Assembly (NCBI RefSeq): GCF_050268245.1
Contig: NZ_JBNNGK010000007.1
Location: forward strand, 147,753-211,752
Direction of reading: 5' to 3'
Origin: JBNNGK01 sp050268245
Lineage (GTDB): Bacteria > Pseudomonadota > Gammaproteobacteria > Enterobacterales > Enterobacteriaceae
Length of the DNA stretch: 64,000 bases
Part shown: positions 9,014 to 16,566 of the stretch, one piece after another
Position numbering within the stretch: position 1 is the first letter of the stretch
How the letters are laid out: each line of letters starts with the position of its first letter
Program-made: the position numbers and the translations under genes
Notes under the pieces: generated by a model
Told to the model about the DNA's origin: nothing
The model's input: the letters and a program-made list of their open reading frames with translations, nothing else
Databases searched by the model: none

Positions 9014-9454
9014 ATGCAGAATCATTATCCTGCCCATTATCTCTTCGATAATGAGAACGATTGTTGGAACATCGGTTTTCGCGACTTTCCGGAGTTTCAG
9101 GCAGCCTGTTATAAACGTGACGATGTAGAGCTCGAGGCGCAAGACGCACTGTTGACCGCCATCGCCATTGAGATCGATGAAGGGCAAGCGGTGCCGCCGC
9201 CCTCATCCGCGATAGATGAAGAAATTAGCATACCACTCCCTTTATTAGTGCAACTCAAAATAGCACTGCACAATCACTTGCTGAGCCAGCAGATGCCAAA
9301 AGCGCTACTGGCACGCAAACTCGGTTTTAACGCCGGGCAAATGAACCGTCTACTCGATATTGCTTATGCATCAAAAATCGAGGCGTTAGAACAAGCCTTA
9401 TTTCTACTTGGTTATGAAATTCACGCCACAGTGAATGTAATCGAACGCAGTTGA
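9014..9454 (+). CDS. HicB-family antitoxin-like protein (orphan)
   Basis: 146 aa from the ATG with AGGA seven bases upstream; a longer frame starting at 8966 lacks a good site. The N-terminal half has the HicB partial RNase-H-like pattern (YPAHYLFDNENDCWNIGFRDFPEFQAA...DALLTAIAIEIDEGQAVPPPS). The C-terminal half is a helix-turn-helix region (ALLARKLGFNAGQMNRLLDIAYASKIEALEQALFLLGYEI). HicB proteins neutralise the HicA mRNA interferase and repress their own operon. I see no hicA-like frame on either side, so this is a solitary antitoxin-like regulator or the remnant of a pair. A HicA is near 58 aa, so a decayed one could be missed. Confidence 0.75.
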   Translation: MQNHYPAHYLFDNENDCWNIGFRDFPEFQAACYKRDDVELEAQDALLTAIAIEIDEGQAVPPPSSAIDEEISIPLPLLVQLKIALHNHLLSQQMPKALLARKLGFNAGQMNRLLDIAYASKIEALEQALFLLGYEIHATVNVIERS

Positions 9455-9787
9455 ACGATGTCACCACTTCAGCGCTAGCAGCAAGTAGAACTGGATAACA
9501 CTGAAACAATAAAAACGCATAAAAAACAATGATAGGTGTATAAAAAACAGCCTAAAAACGTGATCAAAAACACAGTATTGTATTCACATAAAGAATGGGA
9601 GTACATTAGCGCCGATCCTGTCGTGATACCTATTTTATCTCAAGGACGCAAATCACGACGACCGGGCACTTGAAAGCCTAACTCATTGTTATTAATCAAC
9701 AAAAAGTGATGGTTACTGGTACTCAATAAGACTCAGCACAACAATCGGGATCATTGGCTTGCGAGGAGCTCCACCGGGGAGTTATCA
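9455..9787. other. Intergenic region upstream of ypdK
   Basis: About 330 bp without a recognisable gene. It presumably carries the ypdK promoter and a GGGGAG ribosome site near its right end (9777-9782). No hicA-like frame, tRNA or repeat unit was found. Confidence 0.4.
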
Positions 9788-9862
9788 GTGAAGTATTTTT
9801 TGATGGGCGTTTCATTCATGCTGATCGCATGGGTTGGGACTTTCATGCTGATGGTTGCCTAA
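9788..9862 (+). CDS. ypdK: Small membrane protein YpdK
   Basis: A 24-codon gene starting with GTG and ending TAA, with GGGGAG five bases before the start. The product is a single hydrophobic helix beginning MKYFLMGVSFML and ending FMLMVA. It matches my memory of E. coli YpdK (23 aa, MKYFFMGISFM...), an inner-membrane small protein of unknown function encoded beside alaC. The genomic position here is the same: alaC is the next conventional gene. The stop codon lies inside a stem-loop. The call rests on recalled sequence plus synteny, both of which agree. Confidence 0.8.
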   Translation: MKYFLMGVSFMLIAWVGTFMLMVA

Positions 9863-9870
9863 CGGCAACC
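9853..9870 (+). terminator. Stem-loop at the ypdK stop codon
   Basis: GGTTGCC, loop TAAC, GGCAACC: a perfect seven-base stem that overlaps the last codons and stop of ypdK. No U-run follows (TAATGACAAAATT), so termination would be weak. It may instead protect the 3' end of the short message. Confidence 0.45.
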
Positions 9871-9888
9871 TAATGACAAAATTAAATA

Positions 9889-10868
9889 GTAGGAACGTGG
9901 CAGGCTGCGCCCAATTAATTGCTTGACCACCCATACTGAATACAGGCCGGGCATGCCCGGCCACTACGGATGCTGCAACACGGGATGTTGTTACTCGTAG
10001 GGGCGTGGCATGCCGCGCCCAATTAATAGCGTACCCCCATGCTGAATACAGGCCGGGCATGCCCAGCCACTACGGATGCTGCAACACGGGATGTTGTTAC
10101 TCGTAGGGGCGTGGCACGCCGCGCCCGGCTAATAGCGTACCCCCCATGCTGAATACAGGCCGGGCATGCCCGGCCACTACGGTTCCGCAAATTTTATAAC
10201 GAAGAATCTCATTAAACCGTAGGGGCGTGGCACGCCGCGCCCGGTTAATAGCGTACCCCCATGCTGAATACAGGCCGGGCATGCCCGGCCACTACGGTTC
10301 CGCAAATTTTATAACGAAGAATGTCATTAAACCGTAGGGGCGTGGCATGCCGCGCCCGGTTAATAGCGTACCCCCATACTGAATACAGGCCGGGCATGCC
10401 CGGCCACTACGGATGCTGCAACACGGGATGTTGTTACTCGTAGGGGCGTGGCATGCCGCGCCCGATTAATAGCGTACCCCCATGCTGAAAACAGGCCGGG
10501 CGTGCCCGGCCACTACGGATCTGCGGAATTTTATAACGAAGAATGTCATTAAGCCGTAGGGGCGTGGCACGCCGCGCCCGATTAATAGCGTACCACCCAT
10601 GCTGAAAACAGGCCGGGCATGCCCGGTCACTACGGTTCCGCAGAATTTTATAACGAAGAATGTCATTAAACCGTAGGGGCGTGGCATGCCGCGCCCGGTT
10701 AATAGCGTACCCCCATGCTGAATACAGGCCGGGCGTGCCCGGCCACTACGGTTCCGCGGAATTTTATAACGAAGAATGTCATTAAACCGTAGGGGCGTGG
10801 CACGCCGCGCCCAATTAATAGCGTACCCTCCATGCTGAAAACAGGCCGGGCGTGCCCGGCCACTACGG
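9889..10868. repeat. REP/BIME-like array 1 (nine units)
   Basis: Nine tandem units. Each has a palindrome GGGCGTGGCATGCCGCGCCC headed by GTAG, then ~25-30 bp (AATTAATAGCGTACCCC...), then the perfect palindrome GGCCGGGCATGCCCGGCC whose complementary strand is also headed by GTAG (read as CTAC on plus). Opposed GTAG-headed hairpins are the structure of BIMEs built from REP sequences. Two inter-unit spacers alternate irregularly: one containing CAACACGGGATGTTG (unit step 106-107 bp) and one containing TTTTATAACGAAGAA (step 115-118 bp). The array lies between ypdK and alaC, which converge. No RAYT transposase gene is in the window. Confidence 0.85.
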
Positions 10869-10905
10869 AGCTGCGGAATTAGCTACGGGGAATATCCGGC
10901 CACAA

Positions 10906-12141
10906 CTACTCTGCTGTTTTAGCCATCTTTGCCGCTGATGTCAGTAGACCATCGGCGCGGAACATTGCTTTAATGCCGCGTACCGCCTGACGTATACGAT
11001 CCTGATTTTCGATCAGCGCGAACCGCACGTGGTCATCTCCGTAATCGCCAAAGCCAATGCCGGGGGATACGCAAACTTTAGCCTCCGCCAGCAGACGTTT
11101 AGCGAATTCGAGTGAACCGAGATGTGCATAAGGCTCAGGAATTTTCGCCCACACATACATTGATGCTTTCGGGTTTTCCACCTTCCAGCCCGCTTCATGT
11201 AACCCTTTTACCAACACATTTCGGCGCTGCCGGTACTGTTCAGCAATATCTTTAACGCACTGTTGATCGCCCTCCAGTGCCGCAATGGCCGCCACTTGTA
11301 ATGGCGTAAAGGTGCCGTAATCATGGTAACTTTTGATACGTGCCAAGGCGCTAACTAATTCAGGATTGCCCACCATAAAACCAATGCGCCAACCTGCCAT
11401 ATTGTAACTTTTTGACAGAGTAAAGAATTCTACCGCGATGTCTTTAGCGCCGGGGACTTGCATGATCGATGGCGCTTTCCAGCCATCATAAACAATGTCG
11501 GCATAAGCCAAATCGTGGATCACCAGCACGTTATATTGCTTCGCCAGCGCCACAACCCGCTCAAAGAAATCGAGTTCGACACATTGCGCCGTCGGGTTAG
11601 ACGGGAAGCCGAGGATCATCATTTTTGGCCGTGGAATGGTTTCACGGATGGCGCGCTCCAGCTCACCAAAGAAGTCCCCACCTTCCACCAACGGTACCGA
11701 ACGCACCTGCGCCCCAGCGATCACTGCCCCGTAGATATGGATTGGATAACTTGGATTGGGCACCAGTACCGTATCGCCATGGTCGAGCGTTGCCAGCATC
11801 AGATGCGCTAACCCCTCTTTCGAACCGATGGTAACAATGGCCTCGCTTTCCGGGTCGATTTCAACGTTATAGCGCTCGCCATACCAACGCGATATGGCAC
11901 GGCGCAGGCGCGGAATGCCACGAGAGGTAGAGTAGCCATGGGTATCATCGCGCTGCGCCACGGTGCAGAGTTTCTCAACAATGTGCGGCGGCGTCGGGCC
12001 ATCGGGATTACCCATGCTGAAATCGATAATATCCTCGCCGCGCCGGCGCGCAGCCATCTTTAATTCAGCGGTAATATTGAAAACATAAGGGGGAAGACGT
12101 TCGATACGCGTAAAGCGACGCGGACTGTGTTTATCAGCCAT
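10906..12141 (-). CDS. alaC: Glutamate-pyruvate aminotransferase AlaC
   Basis: 411 aa, class I/II PLP aminotransferase. Visible features: FSMGNPDGPTPP (43-52), the HDLAY segment (209-213) and the SLSKSYNMAGWR active-site block, with K244 as the PLP lysine. Almost the whole protein follows E. coli AlaC (YfdZ), which makes alanine from pyruvate and glutamate. Synteny with ypdK and ypdAB supports the name. It is monocistronic on the minus strand and ends 38 bp from BIME array 1. YpdAB responds to pyruvate, so the neighbourhood has a shared pyruvate theme. Confidence 0.93.
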   Translation of the reverse strand: MADKHSPRRFTRIERLPPYVFNITAELKMAARRRGEDIIDFSMGNPDGPTPPHIVEKLCTVAQRDDTHGYSTSRGIPRLRRAISRWYGERYNVEIDPESEAIVTIGSKEGLAHLMLATLDHGDTVLVPNPSYPIHIYGAVIAGAQVRSVPLVEGGDFFGELERAIRETIPRPKMMILGFPSNPTAQCVELDFFERVVALAKQYNVLVIHDLAYADIVYDGWKAPSIMQVPGAKDIAVEFFTLSKSYNMAGWRIGFMVGNPELVSALARIKSYHDYGTFTPLQVAAIAALEGDQQCVKDIAEQYRQRRNVLVKGLHEAGWKVENPKASMYVWAKIPEPYAHLGSLEFAKRLLAEAKVCVSPGIGFGDYGDDHVRFALIENQDRIRQAVRGIKAMFRADGLLTSAAKMAKTAE

Positions 12142-12431
12142 AAATTCCTCGAAAAGACGTTAGCGCCCGGACCGTCCGAGCGACGTAGGTCAGTTGTGAC
12201 CTGTCCACGAACATATCGCACAGTCTCTGCGCTGTCGAGCGCCTATCAAAGATTTTTATTGGATGCTGATATTCGAAAAACGAAAAACAGGAAGTTACGA
12301 ATGAAAGATATCTCTTTATTTACCTCGCTTAAAGCCAGATAATCATTAACGCTAAAACAACAAAAACATAACGTCCTACCCTGTTCCCAACCCTATCTGT
12401 CGCCGTCATGGGCGGCATTAAGGAGCATATG
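12142..12431. other. Divergent promoter region alaC / ybiU-like, with a possible 13-codon ORF
   Basis: About 290 bp holding the promoters of both flanking genes. At 12301-12342 (plus strand) an ATG preceded by AGGAAG opens a 13-residue frame, MKDISLFTSLKAR, ending TAA. It could be a leader peptide or chance. No riboswitch or terminator-like hairpin was recognised between it and the next gene. Confidence 0.35.
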
Positions 12432-13676
12432 ATGGCAACACTGGTGATCGAAGATATTCCCACTGCGATTAAAACCGTAAAACAACAGCTGCGTCAGGCA
12501 CTGCCCCATTACCGCGACGCCTTTCTGGCACTGGAGGAGAACATCCGCCAGCAGGTTGAGCAGATTCGTCATGAACTGGCTGAAGGCCATAATCCCGTAC
12601 CGCAAATTGATGCAGAAGACATTCTGCAACAGCGCGTCAGCGAACAGCAGAAAGCGCGCATTAAACAGCGCGGAGCCTGCGCCATTCGCGGCGTATTCCC
12701 CCGTGCCCAAGCCGAAGGCTGGAACCGCGAGATCGGTGATTATCTCGAGCGCAATAACTTTGTCGAACGTCTAAAACACGCCGCTGAAGACAACTATTTT
12801 GGCAAACTGGCTGCCAGTAAACCGCAAATTTACGGTATCTATTGGTCGCTACCCCAAGTAGAAGCGCGTCAGGATCAACGTATGCATGCCGTGCAAGTGT
12901 TCCTCAACGGCTTGTGGGAAAGCGAAAGTCACGGCAAGCAACATTTTGACCCACAGCGCGTTGCCACTTACGCCGATCGCACACGCCGCCGTCCCCCCAA
13001 TTCATCCTCACTCGGCCTGTCACCCCACGTTGACAGCGGTACCATTGAACGCTGGTTAGATGACAACTTCCGCTACGTTTACCGCCACGTGTTTTCCGGC
13101 AACTGGCAAGACTACGATCCGTTTGCCGCCGCTGGACGCACCGAAGTACGTGAAATCGCCTCTCCGGCGGTGTGCTCGATGTTCCGCACCTTTCAAGGCT
13201 GGACGGCGTTGACCCCGCAGCGCACCCACGCCGGTACGCTAAATGTCGTGCCGATCGCTAACGCGATGGCTTACGTACTGCTGCGCGCACTGCAAGATGA
13301 CGTAGCCGATGACGATTTGTGCGATGCCGCTCCCGGCCGCGCCCTGTCGATTTCGGAAAAATGGCATCCTCTTTTACTGCAAGGCCTTTCCCCAATTCCC
13401 GATCTGGAAGCGGGCGACTGCGTATTCTGGCACTGTGACGTGATTCATGCGGTGGAAAACGAACATCACGGCGAGTTCGACAGCAACGTCATGTACATTG
13501 CCGCCGCGCCGGGCTGTGAGAAGAACGACGCCTATTTACAACGCCAATTGCCCAGTTTTCTGGCAGGAAGAACGCCGCCAGACTTCGCCCCCGATGATTT
13601 CGAAGTGGATTTCGTCGACCGGGCTACACCAGCACAGTTAACGCCTTTGGGCAAAAGCCAACTCGGCTTTAAATAA
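12432..13676 (+). CDS. ybiU: YbiU-family protein (DUF1479, predicted Fe(II)/2OG oxygenase-like)
   Basis: 414 aa. ATG at 12432 is chosen over the adjacent in-frame ATG because AGGAG lies six bases upstream. It aligns by eye along its length with E. coli YbiU: IKQRGACAIRGVFPRAQA, DNYFGKLAASKPQIYGIYWS, RRRPPNSSSLGLSPHVDSGTIERWL, FRTFQGWTALTPQ, DCVFWHCDVIHAVENEHHG. The H-x-D pair (PHVDSG) and the later HCDVIH histidines look like the metal triad of a non-haem iron double-stranded beta-helix enzyme. The substrate is unknown. In E. coli ybiU lies elsewhere, so its place between alaC and ypdA is a local rearrangement or insertion. Confidence 0.85.
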   Translation: MATLVIEDIPTAIKTVKQQLRQALPHYRDAFLALEENIRQQVEQIRHELAEGHNPVPQIDAEDILQQRVSEQQKARIKQRGACAIRGVFPRAQAEGWNREIGDYLERNNFVERLKHAAEDNYFGKLAASKPQIYGIYWSLPQVEARQDQRMHAVQVFLNGLWESESHGKQHFDPQRVATYADRTRRRPPNSSSLGLSPHVDSGTIERWLDDNFRYVYRHVFSGNWQDYDPFAAAGRTEVREIASPAVCSMFRTFQGWTALTPQRTHAGTLNVVPIANAMAYVLLRALQDDVADDDLCDAAPGRALSISEKWHPLLLQGLSPIPDLEAGDCVFWHCDVIHAVENEHHGEFDSNVMYIAAAPGCEKNDAYLQRQLPSFLAGRTPPDFAPDDFEVDFVDRATPAQLTPLGKSQLGFK

Positions 13677-13777
13677 TTCCCCAATGCTCCCTGAGCCGCA
13701 TCAAGCGGCTGCGGTTCAGGGTATCCATTACGCTGTGATATACTTCCCTTATCTTTTGGCCGCATCGAGTATCCGTT

Positions 13778-15487
13778 GTGCACTCCGTTTTTGAAATGTT
13801 GTTAGCGGTGTTTGATCGCGCTGCGTTGATGTTAATTTGTCTGTTTTTCCTTACCCGCACCCGTCAGTTCCGCCAACTGTTGCAAAAAGAAGATCACACA
13901 TCATTGGAGTTGGCGGCAGTTACTGCCATCTTCTCGCTGTTTGCCATCTTTAGTACCTATTCCGGTATTAACGTCGAAGGCTCGTTGGTCAACGTACGGG
14001 TGATCGCCATTATGGCGGGTGGCATTTTATTCGGCCCGTGGGTCGGCATCATGACCGGCATTATTGCCGGTTCACACCGCTATCTGATCGACATCGACGG
14101 CATCACCTCCGTTCCCTGCCTAATCACCAGCATCATTGCCGGTATTTGCGCCGCGTATATCAACCTAAAAGTCAAAAAAGAACAGCGCTGGCGGGTCGGT
14201 ATTTTGGGCGGCATGCTGTGCGAAAGCCTGACCATGTTGTTGATTGTGTTGTGGGCTAAACCGACCGAACTGGGGCTGGATATCGTGTCCAAAATTGCCC
14301 TGCCCATGATCCTCGGAACGGTGTGTATCGGTCTGATCGTGCTGCTGGTGCAAAGCGTTGAAGATGAAAAGGAAGTGATTGCGGCACGGCAGGCTAAACT
14401 GGCGTTGGATATTGCCCACAAAACTCTCCCTTACTTTCGTAACGTTAATAGTGAATCGCTGACCACAATTTGTGACATCATCCGCCACGATATTCAGGCC
14501 GATGCCGTCGCGATGACCGATACGCATCGCGTATTGGCCTACGTCGGCGTTGGCGAAGAACATTATCCCGTTGGCCGCGAGAGCCTAAGCCGGGTAACGC
14601 GCGACAGTATCCGTCACGGTAAAATCATTATCAAAAACAATCTAGAGAACCCGGCAACACCACAGATTCACTCTCAATTGGTGATCCCACTGTGGGAGAA
14701 AGGGGAAGTCAGTGGCGCGTTGAAGATCTATTACTGTCACGCACACCAAATTACCAATACGCTCAAGGTGATGGCCGTCGGTTTGTCCCAGATTATTTCT
14801 ACCCAGATGGAAGTTTCGCGTATTGAACAACTGCGCCAAATGGCTGATAAAGCCGAAATGCGTGCGCTACAAAGCAAGATTAACCCCCACTTTCTGTTCA
14901 ACGCGTTGAATGCCATCTCATCTTCGATCCGCCTTAATCCAGACACCGCACGCCAGCTGATTATCAACCTGTCACGCTACCTGCGCTACAATTTGGAGCT
15001 CAACGACGAATTTATCGATATTCGTAAAGAGCTGCACCAAATCCAAGATTATATCGCCATCGAACAGGCGCGCTTCGGCAATAAACTGACGGTGATTTAT
15101 GATATTGATGACGATATTGCCGTACGTATCCCCAGCCTATTGATCCAACCGTTGGTGGAGAATGCTATCGTGCACGGTATTTTGCCGCATAAAGGCCAAG
15201 GAGTGGTGGTGATCGCCGTGAAAGATTTGGATGACCGGGTCAGGATTTCGGTGAAAGACACTGGCAACGGCATCAGCCAAGAGGTGATCGAGCGCGTCGC
15301 ACGCAACGAAATGCCGAGCCATAACATTGGCTTGCTCAATGTCCATCACCGTGTATCGTTGCTGTACGGCGAAGGTTTAGACATTCGCCGCCTGAACCCA
15401 GGCACGGAAATCGCCTTTACCATCAGCAAAAACGGCAGCAAATTGCACAACGAAACCACCGAACGACCGGCGGGAGAAGGATCATGA
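13778..15487 (+). CDS. ypdA: LytS-type sensor histidine kinase YpdA (PyrS)
   Basis: 569 aa, starting at GTG (MHSVFEMLLAVFDRAALM matches the E. coli N-terminus). It has six or so transmembrane segments of the 5TM-LYT type (residues ~5-190, with GGILFGPWVGIMTGIIAGSHRYLID), a GAF-like region (~205-345), the His-kinase block ALQSKINPHFLFNALNAI with phosphoacceptor H371, and an HATPase domain (PLVENAIVHG, DTGNGI). With YpdB it forms the system that in E. coli senses extracellular pyruvate and activates yhjX. The stop overlaps the ypdB start (ATGA), so the two are translationally coupled. Confidence 0.93.
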   Translation: MHSVFEMLLAVFDRAALMLICLFFLTRTRQFRQLLQKEDHTSLELAAVTAIFSLFAIFSTYSGINVEGSLVNVRVIAIMAGGILFGPWVGIMTGIIAGSHRYLIDIDGITSVPCLITSIIAGICAAYINLKVKKEQRWRVGILGGMLCESLTMLLIVLWAKPTELGLDIVSKIALPMILGTVCIGLIVLLVQSVEDEKEVIAARQAKLALDIAHKTLPYFRNVNSESLTTICDIIRHDIQADAVAMTDTHRVLAYVGVGEEHYPVGRESLSRVTRDSIRHGKIIIKNNLENPATPQIHSQLVIPLWEKGEVSGALKIYYCHAHQITNTLKVMAVGLSQIISTQMEVSRIEQLRQMADKAEMRALQSKINPHFLFNALNAISSSIRLNPDTARQLIINLSRYLRYNLELNDEFIDIRKELHQIQDYIAIEQARFGNKLTVIYDIDDDIAVRIPSLLIQPLVENAIVHGILPHKGQGVVVIAVKDLDDRVRISVKDTGNGISQEVIERVARNEMPSHNIGLLNVHHRVSLLYGEGLDIRRLNPGTEIAFTISKNGSKLHNETTERPAGEGS

Positions 15488-16218
15488 AAGCCATCATTGT
15501 TGAAGACGAGTTTCTTGCTCAAGAGGAGCTCAGCTATCTGATCAAAAAGCACAGTAACATCCACATCGACGCCACCTTTGAAGACGGGCTAGATGTGTTG
15601 AAATACCTGCAAAACAATCAGGTCGATGCCATTTTTCTCGATATCAATATTCCTTCGCTCGATGGCGTGTTGCTGGCGCAAAACATCAGTAAATTCGCCC
15701 ATCGCCCATCAATCATTTTCATCACCGCGTATAAAGAACACGCGGTGGAAGCGTTCGAAATTGAGGCTTTCGATTATATTCTTAAGCCCTATCATGAAGC
15801 GCGCATCGTCACCATGCTGCAAAAGCTGGAGGCATTGCATCAATCGTCGGCCGCGGTATCGGAACTCGCTCTCCCCACGGCGCGCAGCAGCCACAGTATT
15901 AACTTGATTAAAGATGAGCGAATTATCGTTACCGATATTAACGATATCTATTATGCGGCAGCCGATGAGAAAGTGACGCGCGTCTATACTCGCCGCGAAG
16001 AGTTTGTGATGCCAATGAACATCACTGAGTTTTATAGCCGCTTGCCGGAGGAGCACTTCTTCCGCTGTCATCGCTCTTACTGCGTTAACCTGTCAAAAAT
16101 CCGCGAGATCGTGCCGTGGTTTAACAACACCTATATTCTGCGTCTTAGCGATCTGGAGTTCGAGGTGCCGGTCAGCCGCAGTAAGGTTAAAGAGTTTCGC
16201 AAGCTCATGCGTTTGTAA
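15484..16218 (+). CDS. ypdB: LytTR response regulator YpdB (PyrR)
   Basis: 244 aa. The receiver domain has the acidic pair ED at residues 7-8, phospho-acceptor D53 (AIFLDINIPSLDG) and K105-type lysine in YILKPY. The C-terminal LytTR DNA-binding domain runs ~140-244 (INDIYYAAADEKVTRVYT, FFRCHRSYCVNLSKIREIVPW, VPVSRSKVKEFRKLM). It overlaps ypdA by four bases. LytTR regulators bind paired direct repeats, and such a pair is present in front of the next gene (16406-16436). Confidence 0.93.
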   Translation: MKAIIVEDEFLAQEELSYLIKKHSNIHIDATFEDGLDVLKYLQNNQVDAIFLDINIPSLDGVLLAQNISKFAHRPSIIFITAYKEHAVEAFEIEAFDYILKPYHEARIVTMLQKLEALHQSSAAVSELALPTARSSHSINLIKDERIIVTDINDIYYAAADEKVTRVYTRREEFVMPMNITEFYSRLPEEHFFRCHRSYCVNLSKIREIVPWFNNTYILRLSDLEFEVPVSRSKVKEFRKLMRL

Positions 16219-16349
16219 AACCCGATGCTGGTGGCGCGCCGTTGGTTGTTGCACCACTGGCTTGCCCCGCTAATGGGATAGGCTTTTAATCACGCTAACA
16301 ATTACCACACCTTATTAACACGATAAATTAACAATAAAACATTGATATA

Positions 16350-16365
16350 ATTGATATAGATCACA
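16350..16365. promoter_or_regulatory. Possible CRP site upstream of the yhjX-like gene
   Basis: ATTGA, six bases, TCACA: eight of ten match the CRP half-sites TGTGA/TCACA, within AATTGATATAGATCACAT. It lies ~150 bp upstream of the putative start point, distal to the YpdB-type boxes. E. coli yhjX is reported to depend on cAMP-CRP, which makes this plausible but unproven. Confidence 0.4.
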
Positions 16366-16405
16366 TAATATCAGTGCGTTCTGATGGCCTTTTTCGCGTT
16401 AAATC

Positions 16406-16436
16406 GGCACTTCATGCAACCCTAGATGCATTTCAT
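16406..16436 (+). promoter_or_regulatory. YpdB-type operator (two decamers, 11-bp spacer)
   Basis: GGCACTTCAT, exactly eleven bases, then TGCATTTCAT. The known YpdB motif at E. coli yhjX is GGCATTTCAT-N11-GGCATTTCAT, so nine of ten bases match in each half and the spacing is exact. A TATAAT (16491-16496) lies 54 bp downstream with no good -35, as expected for an activated promoter. The site sits between ypdB and the yhjX-like gene, placing regulator, operator and target side by side. Confidence 0.8.
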
Positions 16437-16566
16437 TCCTCCTCGTGTGCAACTCATTCCCAATCCGCCGTCCGGTGCGGTTCACAGCTTTATAATATGC
16501 CTATTCCGCGAAGTATTGATTACGTCGCAATTTTTGCCACAGGCAACGCACACAGGAGAAACCGGC

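Noticed and set aside
9889..10868. CRISPR array
   Set aside because: Repeats are long GC palindromes in opposed pairs, the spacers are conserved rather than unique, periods are 106-134 bp, and no cas gene is present.
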